A stretch of 64,000 nucleotides of DNA from positions 65,363 through 129,362 of the forward strand of contig NZ_JBLKRT010000006.1 in NCBI RefSeq assembly GCF_047607445.1, given 5' to 3'. The DNA is from Crystallibacter sulfonylureivorans_A. GTDB lineage: Bacteria > Actinomycetota > Actinomycetes > Actinomycetales > Micrococcaceae. Below are positions 18,199 to 26,790 of the stretch, piece by piece. Each line of letters begins with the position of its first letter. Position 1 is the stretch's first letter. The position numbers and the translations under genes were made by a program. The notes beneath the pieces are model-generated. The model saw only the letters and a list, made by a program, of their open reading frames with translations, ran no database searches and was not told the origin of the DNA.

Positions 18199-18213
18199 TG
18201 TAGGGTTCCTACA
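18199..18213. promoter_or_regulatory. Inverted repeat TGTAGG-N3-CCTACA in the birA/accD gap
   Basis: Perfect 6-bp arms (TGTAGG at 18199-18204, CCTACA at 18208-18213) separated by 3 bp, between divergent birA and accD. The same element with the same spacing occurs at 24724-24738 upstream of accA and nowhere else that I could find in the window. It is a candidate operator for a dimeric repressor controlling acyl-CoA carboxylase genes. Confidence 0.7.
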
Positions 18214-18274
18214 GCAGGCGTCCCGCTACTGCTCACTAGACTTGGTTCAGCGACGCGCCTGTGCTCCGCTGTTT

Positions 18275-18289
18275 TGTACGAAACCTACT
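18275..18289. promoter_or_regulatory. Degenerate second copy of the acc inverted repeat
   Basis: TGTACG-AAA-CCTACT keeps the length and spacing of TGTAGG-N3-CCTACA with two mismatches, 55 nt upstream of the accD start and inside the likely promoter. It may be a second, weaker site for the same regulator. Confidence 0.4.
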
Positions 18290-18343
18290 TAACAGCCAGC
18301 AGGCCGCCAGCGTCCGACACCCTCGGCAGAATCCGGAGATTTC

Positions 18344-19939
18344 ATGAGCCTCGATCAAGACCTTGACTTGCAGACCACTGCAGGCAAGATTGCGGACTTC
18401 CGCCGCCGCCAGGCAGAGTCCCTGCAGCCCTCCGGCGCCGAGGCGATCGAGAAGCAACATGCTCGTGGCAAGAACACCGCCCGGGAACGTATCGAGATGC
18501 TGGTGGACGAGGGTTCCTTCGTCGAGTTCGATGCCTTGGCAACGCACCGGTCTACTGCCTTCGGGATGGAGAAGAAGAAGCCGCTCGGCGACGGCGTCGT
18601 CTCCGGTTACGGCACCGTGGATGGGCGCCTGGTGGGACTGTACAGCCAGGACTTCTCCGTCTACGGCGGTTCGCTCTCCCAAGTCAACGGCGAGAAAATC
18701 GTCAAGGTGCAGGAATTCGCCCTGCGCAACGGCTGCCCCGTGATCGGCATCAACGACGGCGGCGGCGCCCGCATCCAGGAGGGCGTGGCCTCGCTGGCGA
18801 TGTTCGCGGACATCTTCCGCAACAACGTTGCCGCCTCCGGCGTCGTGCCGCAGATTTCGCTGATCATGGGTCCGTGCGCCGGCGGCGCCGCCTACTCCCC
18901 CGCCCTGACCGATTTTGTGGTGATGGTGGACAAGACCAGCCACATGTTCATCACCGGACCCGACGTGATCAAGACCGTCACCGGCGAAGAGGTGGACATG
19001 GAGACGCTGGGCGGAGCGCGGCAGCACAATGCCACCACCGGCACCGCCACGTATCTGGCCGCCGATGAATCGGACGCCATCGAATTCGTCCGCGAACTGC
19101 TGGAGTTCCTGCCCTCGAACAACCTGGCCGAGGCCCCGCCGCTCGACTTCGACGAAGAACTCGAGATCACCGATGACGACCTGACCCTGGATGAACTGAT
19201 TCCGGACTCGGCCAACCAGCCGTACGACATGCGGACCGTGATCGAGCATGTTGTCGACGACGGCAACTTCCTGGAGATGCAGTCCCTGTATGCGCCGAAC
19301 GTCATCATTGGCTACGGCCGCGTCGAAGGACACACGGTCGGCATCGTGGCCAACCAGCCCATGCAGTTCGCCGGCACGCTGGACATCAATGCCTCGGAAA
19401 AGGCTGCCCGGTTCGTCCGGCACTGCGACGCGTTCAACGTCCCGATCCTCACCCTGGTGGATGTGCCCGGCTTCCTGCCCGGCAAGGACCAGGAGTTCAA
19501 CGGCATCATCCGGCGTGGAGCCAAGCTGCTCTACGCCTACGCCGAGGCCACCGTGCCGAAGCTGACCGTCATCACCCGCAAGGCCTACGGCGGGGCCTAC
19601 ATCGTGATGGGTTCCAAGAAGCTCGGTGCCGACCTCAACCTGGCCTGGCCCACGGCGCAAATCGGAGTCATGGGCGCCCAGGGCGCCGTCAACATCCTTT
19701 ACCGCCGTGACCTCGCCGCCGTGGCCGCGGATGGCGGCGACGTCGAGGCCCGCCGGCAGGAGATCATAGCGCAGTACGAGGAAGAGTTGCTCAACCCCTA
19801 CCAGGCTGCCGAACTCGGCTACGTCGACGCCGTGATCGCGCCCTCGGAGACGCGCCTTCAGGTGGTCCGCGGCCTGCGCGCGCTGCGCGACAAACGGGCC
19901 ACCATGCCGCACAAGAAGCACGGGAACATTCCACTATGA
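18344..19939 (+). CDS. accD: Acyl-CoA (acetyl/propionyl-CoA) carboxylase carboxyltransferase beta subunit
   Basis: 531 aa, ATG preceded by GGAG at 5 nt. It is a full-length AccD5/PccB-type carboxyltransferase: N-terminal ARERIEMLVDEGSFVE, the first oxyanion Gly-Gly region GGGARIQEGVASLA and MGPCAGGAAYSPALTDFVVMV, and the second half with VDVPGFLPGKDQEFNGIIRRGAKLLYAYAEATVP and KAYGGAYIVMGSK. It transfers the carboxyl group from carboxybiotin on the AccA carrier to acetyl-CoA or propionyl-CoA, feeding fatty-acid or methylmalonyl-CoA synthesis. The stop overlaps the accE start (ATGA). Confidence 0.95.
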   Translation: MSLDQDLDLQTTAGKIADFRRRQAESLQPSGAEAIEKQHARGKNTARERIEMLVDEGSFVEFDALATHRSTAFGMEKKKPLGDGVVSGYGTVDGRLVGLYSQDFSVYGGSLSQVNGEKIVKVQEFALRNGCPVIGINDGGGARIQEGVASLAMFADIFRNNVAASGVVPQISLIMGPCAGGAAYSPALTDFVVMVDKTSHMFITGPDVIKTVTGEEVDMETLGGARQHNATTGTATYLAADESDAIEFVRELLEFLPSNNLAEAPPLDFDEELEITDDDLTLDELIPDSANQPYDMRTVIEHVVDDGNFLEMQSLYAPNVIIGYGRVEGHTVGIVANQPMQFAGTLDINASEKAARFVRHCDAFNVPILTLVDVPGFLPGKDQEFNGIIRRGAKLLYAYAEATVPKLTVITRKAYGGAYIVMGSKKLGADLNLAWPTAQIGVMGAQGAVNILYRRDLAAVAADGGDVEARRQEIIAQYEEELLNPYQAAELGYVDAVIAPSETRLQVVRGLRALRDKRATMPHKKHGNIPL

Positions 19940-20211
19940 GCAACCAGCCAGAAACCTCAGGCGCAGCTCCTTCAACCGAGGCCGCCGGATTTCAGTCCGG
20001 CGACGATGCCGTGGGGCTGGCTCCGCTGCTGACGGTGGCCAAGGGCAACCCGACTCCCGAGGAACTCGCGGCCCTGACCGCCGTCGTTGCCGCCCTCCAG
20101 TCGTCGGGACAGCCCGGTACGCCGTCGCGCCGGGCCCGGCGTCCGCGGCGGCCGCTGCTGAGGCCTTTCGTCTCGCACGGTCCGGGAGCCTGGCGGCACA
20201 CCTTCCGCTAG
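19936..20211 (+). CDS. accE: Acyl-CoA carboxylase epsilon subunit
   Basis: 91 aa; its ATG overlaps the accD stop by 4 nt. The diagnostic core LLTVAKGNPTPEELAALTAVVAAL (written here only as a family pattern, residues about 31-54) is that of actinobacterial epsilon subunits, which bind and stimulate the beta subunit. The Arg-rich C-terminus (SRRARRPRRPLLR) and terminal W-R-H-T-F-R are also typical. It ends 1 bp from the convergent VOC gene. Confidence 0.93.
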   Translation: MSNQPETSGAAPSTEAAGFQSGDDAVGLAPLLTVAKGNPTPEELAALTAVVAALQSSGQPGTPSRRARRPRRPLLRPFVSHGPGAWRHTFR

Positions 20212-20212
20212 A

Positions 20213-20596
20213 TCATTCCGACGGCGGTGTGGCCTCGCCCTGCCAGAAGTTCCAGGAGTAGCCCCAAGGATCCGTGACCGTGAAGGTCCGCGGTCCGTAG
20301 GGCTGGTCTGCCGGCGGTTCAACGTCCACGTCCACCGCGGCTTTCACCCGCTGGTACTGGGCTTCGACATCGTCCACGTGCACGATGAGCAACAGCCCGC
20401 CGCCGTTGCCCGGATCGGGGGCACGTCCGCAGACTGCGATCCGGCTGCCGCCAGCCACAATCTCGGCCTCTTCGGTGACCCCGTCGGCGGTGCGCCAGCG
20501 CGCGGCCGGACCGAAACCGAGCACCTGCTCCATCCAGTCCAAGGCAGCATCGGCGCCCTCGTAATACAGATACGGGATTACTTCAGTCACGGTCAT
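20213..20596 (-). CDS. VOC-family (glyoxalase/bleomycin-resistance-like) protein
   Basis: 127 aa, ATG with a strong AGGGGGG leader. It has a single vicinal-oxygen-chelate fold of PhnB/YdcZ type: PYLYYEGADAALDWMEQVLGF at the N-terminus and RTFTVTDPWGYSWNFWQ near the C-terminus. The substrate cannot be inferred. It lies between convergent accE and the serpin gene (45 nt upstream on the same strand), so it may share a transcript with the serpin. Confidence 0.85.
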   Translation of the reverse strand: MTVTEVIPYLYYEGADAALDWMEQVLGFGPAARWRTADGVTEEAEIVAGGSRIAVCGRAPDPGNGGGLLLIVHVDDVEAQYQRVKAAVDVDVEPPADQPYGPRTFTVTDPWGYSWNFWQGEATPPSE

Positions 20597-20641
20597 GGTC
20601 CCCCCTGCGTCTGGCTGTTCGTGTGCCGCTTGGTCGGTTGC

Positions 20642-21898
20642 TCAGCGCGGATCCATCACCGTGCCGAGGAAGAGCGGGAAACCCGTGGGCAGGTGGATGA
20701 TCTGGTAGAGGAAGGGCCGGTCGAACGAAAGCTCGATATCAGGCTGCGGCGGCAACGATCCCGACATCACATCCAACTGGGTCACTGCCGCGGCGATGGT
20801 TCCCTTTTCCCCGACCGTGATGTTGGCCTGCTGGGCGGCGCCGGTCACCGAGGCATCCTGCTGGATCGCCTCCAGATCCGGATCCGGCCCAAAGGTCTCG
20901 TCAAGCCCCAGGCCGCGCAGGATTGGCAGCAGATCCTGCCGGTGCGTGTGGTTCCAGCGGGGCAACTCCAGAACGACCAAGGCCTCCGCCGCGTCATCCA
21001 TCACTGTCGCCACCTCCGCCAGCCCGGCCTGATCCAGCACAGGGCTTCCGCCGTCGGGCAGGACGAGCCGCATGACGAAGCCGTCGCCGTAGGGCAGGTC
21101 CAGGCCCTGCCAGCCCGTCCCGCGCGCGTACCAGGCCTGTACCAGGTTCCCCATCATGGGCACGGAGACCTTCTCCCCGGAGGCAGTGGTGAAATCTGCG
21201 TCCTCCGTGGCCGACGGGTCAAAAGGCTGTTCCCAGGCGGCCGCGAAATACACCGCGTTGAGCAGGGTCAGCGTGTTGCCGGGGTCGTAGCTGCCCGGCG
21301 CCTCGGTGATCCGGCCGCCGGTGTGCCGGTCCACCCACGCGTCCATCGCAGCCTTGGTGGAGGGAGCGGAATAGTCCACCGGGTAAACGCCGGAACCGTA
21401 ATGCTCCGCCAGCAGGCGCAGGTAATTGTCACCGGTCGGCGTCTGCGCATCCACGAAGACCCCGTTGGCCAGATGCATCAGCGGCTTTCCGGGCGGCTCT
21501 TCCTCATCGACCGAGCCGGGGTCGCCGTCGAATTCTTCCCACTGGGCCAGCAGGGAGTTCAAGGCGGCGTCCAGGTTCTGCTCCGGCAGGCCCAGGGCCT
21601 TGTCCATCTCCTCCGCAGTGGTGCCGCCCGCGCCGGCGCGGAGCATCGCCACGGCGTAGAGCAAACTCACCGGCCCGGTGACCTGGTTCTGCTCCGGCGC
21701 GGCCGCGAGCATGGCCGCCCCCAGTGTGAAGGCCGAATGCCGGAGCGCATCGATCTCGGCCGGAAACTCTGCGACCGCCGCGTCGGCCCTGGCCACGCCT
21801 TCGGCCCTCAGCAACTCGGGAGGCGCCGCACAGCCGCCGAGCATGACCGCCGGCGCCACTCCCAAGGCGGCAAGCGCCGCCGTCGTCCTTCGTCGCAC
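20642..21898 (-). CDS. Lipoprotein serpin (serine protease inhibitor family)
   Basis: 418 aa from a GTG preceded by AGGAGAACAGA. The N-terminus is a lipoprotein signal ending MLGGCAAP (lipobox LGGC). The serpin fold is shown by the order of conserved blocks: SLLYAVAMLRAGAGGTTAEEM, NGVFVDAQTP, LTLLNAVYFAAAWEQPFDPSATEDADF, DLPYGDGFVMRLVLPD, then the hinge GEKGTIAAAV (Glu364 at P17, Gly366 at P15, Thr at P14, small residues P12-P10) and the distal FDRPFLYQIIHLPTGFPLFLGTV. The intact small-residue hinge predicts an inhibitory serpin. By alignment to alpha-1-antitrypsin P1-P1' would be Gly380-Ser381, followed by LPP. Its target is unknown; it would sit on the outer face of the membrane. Confidence 0.9.
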   Translation of the reverse strand: MRRRTTAALAALGVAPAVMLGGCAAPPELLRAEGVARADAAVAEFPAEIDALRHSAFTLGAAMLAAAPEQNQVTGPVSLLYAVAMLRAGAGGTTAEEMDKALGLPEQNLDAALNSLLAQWEEFDGDPGSVDEEEPPGKPLMHLANGVFVDAQTPTGDNYLRLLAEHYGSGVYPVDYSAPSTKAAMDAWVDRHTGGRITEAPGSYDPGNTLTLLNAVYFAAAWEQPFDPSATEDADFTTASGEKVSVPMMGNLVQAWYARGTGWQGLDLPYGDGFVMRLVLPDGGSPVLDQAGLAEVATVMDDAAEALVVLELPRWNHTHRQDLLPILRGLGLDETFGPDPDLEAIQQDASVTGAAQQANITVGEKGTIAAAVTQLDVMSGSLPPQPDIELSFDRPFLYQIIHLPTGFPLFLGTVMDPR

Positions 21899-22067
21899 TC
21901 TGTTCTCCTGACTGTTGACCCCAACCTAGGCGCTGGCGGGGTCCGGGGCCAGAGGCCGCTGGATACGATCCGGTGACAACTGCCGGCAGACCCCGATTCC
22001 GGGCCCGGATAGCCGCCGCGGCGGCGTTACGTGGCCCAAGGCAACTGGTTGCCGGTAGGCTCTCGGT

Positions 22068-23798
22068 GTGACTGAGCAGACATCTGAACTGACCAAGACC
22101 CCGGAAACCGGGCGCATTCCGTCCGCCATCGACGCCGTAGCAGACGCCTACACGGCAACCCTGCTGGAACTGGACCCGTCGCTGGCGACCTCCCTCGGCA
22201 TCCCCGGACACGAGACCGAATACCCGGACTTCTCCCCGGCCGGGGCGGAGGCCTACGCCGAAGCCACCCGGGAAGCCCTGCGGCGGCTGGAGGATCTGGA
22301 ACCCACCGACGACGTGGACCGGGTCACGCTGGACGCGATGCAGGAGCGGCTGGGTCTCGAATTGGAGATCCACGAAACCGGCTGGAACTTGGCGGACCTG
22401 AACAACATCGCCTCGCCATCCCAGGACATCCGCGCCATTTTCGACCTGATGCCCACCCGGACCGTCGAGGACTGGAACAACATTGCCGGCCGGATGGCCA
22501 ACGTCCCCGATGCGATCGCCGGCTATGTGTCCTCCCTCCGCGAGGCCAGGGACCGCGGACTGGTCGCTGCCAAGCGGCAGGTGCACATTGTCATGGAGCA
22601 GACCAAAGCCTATGCGGCCGAGGACGGTTTCTTCCGGGCGCTGGCCGGGCAGGCTGCGGTCGAAGAGGGTGAGCTGTCCGAGGACCTGCGCGAGAGGCTG
22701 GCTGCGGCCGCCGAATCCGCGGCCACTGCCTACAGCCAGCTGGCTGACGTGCTGGAGACCGAGGTGTTGCCGGCTGCCCCGGAGAAGGACGCCGTCGGCC
22801 GCGAACGCTACGCGCTCATGTCGCGCCGGTTCCTGGGGTCCGCGGTGGACCTGGAAGAGACGTATGCCTGGGGCGTGGCGGAGCTGGCCAGGATCATCGC
22901 GGAGCAGGAAGCAGTCGCCGAGCAGATCAAGCCCGGCGCCAGCATCGAGGAAGCGATGGAACTGCTGGATGCCGACCCTGCGCGGCAGCTCCACGGCACC
23001 GATGAACTGCAGGCGTGGATGCAGGACCTGTCCGACAAGGCCGTGGACGAGCTGTCCGGACACTTTGAGATCTACGAGCCGATGCGCCGACTGGAGTGCA
23101 TGATCGCCCCGACCCATGAAGGTGGCATCTACTACACCGGCCCCAGCGACGACTTCGCCCGGCCGGGCCGCATGTGGTGGTCAGTGCCGGAAGGCGAGGA
23201 CAGCTTCACCACCTGGAAAGAAACCACCACGGTCTACCATGAGGGCGTTCCCGGCCACCACCTTCAGATTGCGACGGCGACCTACCGCCGCGAGCTATTG
23301 AACAACTGGCGGCGGAACATCTGCTGGGTCTCCGGCCACGGCGAGGGCTGGGCGCTGTACGCCGAGCGCCTGATGGACGAGCTGGGCTACCTGGCCGACC
23401 CGGGCGATCGGATGGGAATGCTCGACGCGCAACGGATGCGGGCGGCCCGCGTGGTGTTCGACATCGGCGTCCATCTGGAGCTGGAAGTCCCCGAACGCTG
23501 GGGTTCCGGAACCTGGACTCCGGAGAAGGGCTACGAGTTCCTGCGCCGGAACATCGCGATCAGCAAGGGCCAGCTGGACTTCGAGTTCACCCGCTACCTG
23601 GGCTGGCCGGGCCAGGCTCCGTCCTACAAGCTGGGTCAGAAGCTCTGGGAGGAAATCCGCGAGGAGCGGCGGCGCCGTGAAGGCGCCGCATTCGACATCA
23701 AGGCCTTCCACAGTCAGGCGCTGAACATCGGCTCCGTCGGCCTGGACACCCTACGGCGCGCGCTGCTGGGCGACGAGCCGGTTCCGTCCGACAGCTGA
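22068..23798 (+). CDS. DUF885-family predicted zinc metallopeptidase
   Basis: 576 aa from a GTG (MTEQTSELTKTPE). DUF885 proteins are predicted cytoplasmic gluzincin-like peptidases. The zinc motif is visible as YHEGVPGHHLQ (HExxxH-like, about residues 391-401), and a downstream GHGEGWALYAERLMDELGY supplies the likely third ligand Glu. No signal peptide. It is divergent from the serpin gene across about 170 bp and is followed by a strong hairpin. The substrate is unknown. Confidence 0.88.
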   Translation: MTEQTSELTKTPETGRIPSAIDAVADAYTATLLELDPSLATSLGIPGHETEYPDFSPAGAEAYAEATREALRRLEDLEPTDDVDRVTLDAMQERLGLELEIHETGWNLADLNNIASPSQDIRAIFDLMPTRTVEDWNNIAGRMANVPDAIAGYVSSLREARDRGLVAAKRQVHIVMEQTKAYAAEDGFFRALAGQAAVEEGELSEDLRERLAAAAESAATAYSQLADVLETEVLPAAPEKDAVGRERYALMSRRFLGSAVDLEETYAWGVAELARIIAEQEAVAEQIKPGASIEEAMELLDADPARQLHGTDELQAWMQDLSDKAVDELSGHFEIYEPMRRLECMIAPTHEGGIYYTGPSDDFARPGRMWWSVPEGEDSFTTWKETTTVYHEGVPGHHLQIATATYRRELLNNWRRNICWVSGHGEGWALYAERLMDELGYLADPGDRMGMLDAQRMRAARVVFDIGVHLELEVPERWGSGTWTPEKGYEFLRRNIAISKGQLDFEFTRYLGWPGQAPSYKLGQKLWEEIREERRRREGAAFDIKAFHSQALNIGSVGLDTLRRALLGDEPVPSDS

Positions 23799-23823
23799 CT
23801 CATCTGCCAGCCCGTGCGGGCAA

Positions 23824-23870
23824 ACAGGAGGGCCGATGCATCCCCCAACGGTGCACCGGCCCTTTCCTGT
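23824..23870. terminator. Hairpin terminator after the DUF885 gene
   Basis: Arms ACAGGA-GGGCCG-TGCA and TGCA-CGGCCC-TCCTGT pair around a CCCCCAA-type loop with small internal bulges, starting 26 nt after the DUF885 stop. A second 8-bp hairpin (GCGGGAGC, loop AGCA, GCTCCCGC) lies at 23909-23928. Confidence 0.65.
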
Positions 23871-24051
23871 GCCGGGTCCCTTCGGCCCCGGGCGGGGCGT
23901 ACTCTCCGGCGGGAGCAGCAGCTCCCGCGAAAGATCGTACGGTCAGGCAACCGGGCCAGCGGGTAACCGCGGCGAATCTTTACGCTCAGGTCACAGCGCG
24001 GAAACACGCTAAGCAAGGTTGGTTTTTCCGGCAGCGGCTAGGCTAGATCGG

Positions 24052-24708
24052 GTGACCGACCTCCACCTGATTCTCGCCTCCGCGTCCCCCGCCCGCACCA
24101 AGCTCCTGTCCGAAGCCGGCATAGCACACCAGGTCCTGGTCTCGGAGGTGGACGAGGACGCCGTCACGGCCAGCTATGGGATCACGGACCCGCACGACAC
24201 CGCGCTGCTACTGGCCCGGGCCAAGGCCGAAGCGGTGGCCGCCCTGCCCGAATCCGAGGGCACCCTGGTGCTCGGCTGCGACTCGGTCTTTGAACTCGAC
24301 GGCGAGCCGTACGGCAAACCCCATGAGCCGGAGGTCGCCCGCGAACGCCTACGCAAGATGAGCGGCCGGCACGGCGTGCTGCACACCGGCCACTGGCTGG
24401 TGGACTGCCGTCCCACTGCCTTTGATACCGAAGACCCGGAAAACCACGACGCCGGATCGGGCGCCACCGTGGGCGCGGTCGCCTCCGCCGCGGTGCATTT
24501 CGCCCAGCTCTCCGACGCCGAGGTCGACGCCTACGTGGCCACCGGTGAACCCCTCCACGTTGCCGGCTCTTTCACCATCGACTCGCTCGGCGGAGCCTTC
24601 ATCGAACGCGTCGACGGCGACCCGCATGCCGTGGTCGGGCTGTCTGTCTCCACCTTGCGCCGGCTGCTGGCCAATGCCAACGTCCAGATCACCGACCTCT
24701 GGAAATGA
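24052..24708 (+). CDS. maf: Maf-family nucleoside triphosphate pyrophosphatase
   Basis: 218 aa from the GTG at 24052 (MTDLHLILAS); a longer open frame from 24019 lacks support. Maf signatures: LILASASPARTKLLSEAGI at the N-terminus, the catalytic region VLGCDSVFELDGEPYGKP, and FTIDSLGGAFIERVDGDPHAVVGLS. Maf proteins hydrolyse non-canonical or regular NTPs to NMP and pyrophosphate. In mycobacteria maf also lies between accE and accA, which matches here apart from three inserted genes. Confidence 0.93.
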   Translation: MTDLHLILASASPARTKLLSEAGIAHQVLVSEVDEDAVTASYGITDPHDTALLLARAKAEAVAALPESEGTLVLGCDSVFELDGEPYGKPHEPEVARERLRKMSGRHGVLHTGHWLVDCRPTAFDTEDPENHDAGSGATVGAVASAAVHFAQLSDAEVDAYVATGEPLHVAGSFTIDSLGGAFIERVDGDPHAVVGLSVSTLRRLLANANVQITDLWK

Positions 24709-24721
24709 CCCTCCCAACGAT

Positions 24722-24740
24722 TTTGTAGGACTCCTACAAA
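24722..24740. promoter_or_regulatory. Perfect inverted repeat upstream of accA (acc operator candidate)
   Basis: Arms TTTGTAGGA (24722-24730) and TCCTACAAA (24732-24740) around a single base, containing TGTAGG-N3-CCTACA exactly as in the birA/accD gap. It lies in the 122-bp maf/accA gap about 90 nt before the accA start; a TANNNT-type -10 (TAGGCT) is visible near 24801. Confidence 0.75.
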
Positions 24741-24830
24741 GAACAGCCGTTGCACACGCACAAACGGCATGATTCGTGAGCGATTCCCGCAAAAGCAAGC
24801 TAGGCTCCTCAAGGATAGAAGGAGCATCGA

Positions 24831-26609
24831 ATGACCCAGCGCATCACCAAGGTACTGATCGCCAACCGTGGTGAAATTGCCGTCCGCATTGTCCGTGCAG
24901 CACGCGACGAGGGCATTGCCTCGGTCGCTGTCTATGCCGACCCGGACCGGGATGCCCTGCATGTCCGGCTGGCGGACGAGGCCTTCGCACTCGGCGGGAA
25001 CACCGCCGCCGAATCCTATCTGGTGATGGACAAGCTGCTGCAGGTGGCCCAGGCTGCCGGTGCCGACGCAGTCCACCCCGGCTACGGTTTCCTCTCCGAA
25101 AACGCCGAATTCGCCCAGCGGGTCATCGACGCCGGCCTGACCTGGATCGGCCCCTCCCCCGAAGCGATCGCCCAACTGGGCGACAAGGTCCAGGCACGGC
25201 ACATCGCCGAACGGGTCGGCGCTCCCCTGGTGCCCGGCACGCCCGACCCGGTGGCGAGCGTGCAGGAAGTGCTTGACTTCGCCGACGCCCACGGCCTGCC
25301 GCTGGCCATTAAGGCCGCTTACGGCGGCGGCGGCCGCGGCATCAAGGTGGTCCGCGACCGGCAGGACATCGCCGAGTCCTACGAATCAGCCGTCCGCGAA
25401 GCCACGGCGGCGTTTGGCCGCGGAGAATGCTTCGTGGAGCGCTTCCTGGATGCTCCGCGGCACGTGGAAACCCAGTGCCTTGCCGATGCGCACGGCAACG
25501 TGGTGGTGGTGTCCACCCGCGACTGCTCGCTCCAGCGGCGCAACCAGAAACTCGTGGAGGAAGCTCCGGCACCCTTCCTGTCCGCTGAGCAAAACGAACG
25601 CCTGTACGCCGCCTCCAAAGCGATCTTGCGCGAAGCGAAGTACCAGGGCGCCGGCACGTGCGAATTCCTGGTCGGCCAGGACGGCACCATCTCCTTCCTG
25701 GAGGTCAACACCCGCCTGCAGGTTGAGCACCCGGTCTCGGAGGAAGTCACCGGCATTGACTTGGTCCGCGAGCAGTTCCGCCTTGCCCGCGGCGAGGAGC
25801 TCGGCTACGAGGACCCGGAAGTGCGCGGCCATTCCTTCGAATTCCGCATCAACGGCGAAGATGCCGGCCGGAACTTCATGCCCGCCCCGGGCGTGGTCGA
25901 GACCCTGCGCCTTCCCACCGGCCCCGGCGTCCGCGTGGACTCGGGCATCGAAGCAGGCGAAGTTGTCGGCGGAAACTTCGACTCCATGCTGGCCAAGCTG
26001 ATCATCACCGGCAGCACCCGCAGCCAGGCCCTCGAACGGGCGCGGCGGGCCCTGGACGAGATGGAAATCGGCGGCATGCCGACCGTGCTGCCGTTCCACC
26101 GCGCCGTAGTGGCCGACCCGGCGTTCGCCCCCGAGCATGGAGCGTTCAGCGTCCACACCCGTTGGATCGAAACCGAGTTCCGCAACGACATTCCTGCCTT
26201 CCAGCCCGCCCAGGCCGCCTCGGCCGACGAAGACGGTGAGCGCCAGCGTGTGACCGTCGAGGTCGGGGGCAAGCGGCTGGAAGTCGTGCTTCCGGCCGGC
26301 CTCGGCTCGGGTATGGGTGCCGCCGCCAAGTCCAACGGCAAGCCCAAGCGCGCCCGCGGGCGGTCCGGTGCGGCCGCCGGGGCCGCCGCCAGTGGCGACG
26401 GCCTGGCCTCGCCCATGCAGGGCACGATTGTGAAAGTCGCCGTCGCCGAAGGCGACGCGGTCGCGGAAGGCGATCTCGTCGTCGTACTCGAGGCGATGAA
26501 GATGGAACAGCCGCTCACGGCCCACAAGGCCGGGACGATTTCGGGCCTTTCCGCCAAGGCCGGGGACACTGTCTCCGCCGGCGCGGTGCTGGCCACGATC
26601 GTGGACTAG
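24831..26609 (+). CDS. accA: Acyl-CoA carboxylase alpha subunit: biotin carboxylase plus biotin carrier protein
   Basis: 592 aa, ATG preceded by AAGGAG. Residues 1-450 are biotin carboxylase: KVLIANRGEIAVRIVRAARD, DAVHPGYGFLSENAEFA, the ATP-grasp KAAYGGGGRGIKVV, and EVNTRLQVEHPVSEEVTGIDLV. A Lys/Arg/Ala-rich linker (about 500-525) leads to the C-terminal biotinyl domain with EAMKMEQP; Lys557 is the biotinylation site. The enzyme carboxylates its own biotin for transfer by AccD. The shared inverted repeat upstream suggests co-regulation with accDE and birA. Confidence 0.96.
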   Translation: MTQRITKVLIANRGEIAVRIVRAARDEGIASVAVYADPDRDALHVRLADEAFALGGNTAAESYLVMDKLLQVAQAAGADAVHPGYGFLSENAEFAQRVIDAGLTWIGPSPEAIAQLGDKVQARHIAERVGAPLVPGTPDPVASVQEVLDFADAHGLPLAIKAAYGGGGRGIKVVRDRQDIAESYESAVREATAAFGRGECFVERFLDAPRHVETQCLADAHGNVVVVSTRDCSLQRRNQKLVEEAPAPFLSAEQNERLYAASKAILREAKYQGAGTCEFLVGQDGTISFLEVNTRLQVEHPVSEEVTGIDLVREQFRLARGEELGYEDPEVRGHSFEFRINGEDAGRNFMPAPGVVETLRLPTGPGVRVDSGIEAGEVVGGNFDSMLAKLIITGSTRSQALERARRALDEMEIGGMPTVLPFHRAVVADPAFAPEHGAFSVHTRWIETEFRNDIPAFQPAQAASADEDGERQRVTVEVGGKRLEVVLPAGLGSGMGAAAKSNGKPKRARGRSGAAAGAAASGDGLASPMQGTIVKVAVAEGDAVAEGDLVVVLEAMKMEQPLTAHKAGTISGLSAKAGDTVSAGAVLATIVD

Positions 26610-26790
26610 CAGCGCTTTTCCCGGCCCGACTGTATCAGCCGTTGTAGTTCCGTCACGTTTTAGCGCCAAGTGGGCGCGGGAACTTATAAGCAGGCTTCCT
26701 ATGCTGTACCGTGATGCTTACAAGGAGCAGGACCCGGCCGCCCGGCCGGGAGACAAATGAAGTATCACCTACATAAAGGAGATGCACGTC

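Noticed and set aside
18236..19921. 561-codon minus-strand open frame
   Set aside because: Antisense to accD, which is certain.
20378..21976. 532-codon plus-strand open frame
   Set aside because: Antisense to the serpin and VOC genes; composition is shadow-like.
23714..24016. 100-codon minus-strand frame between DUF885 and maf
   Set aside because: Overlaps the DUF885 3' end and the hairpin region; Arg/Ser-rich with no coding signature.
24831..26609. Possible pyruvate carboxylase
   Set aside because: The protein ends after the biotinyl domain at 592 residues and has no carboxyltransferase domain; it is the acyl-CoA carboxylase alpha subunit.
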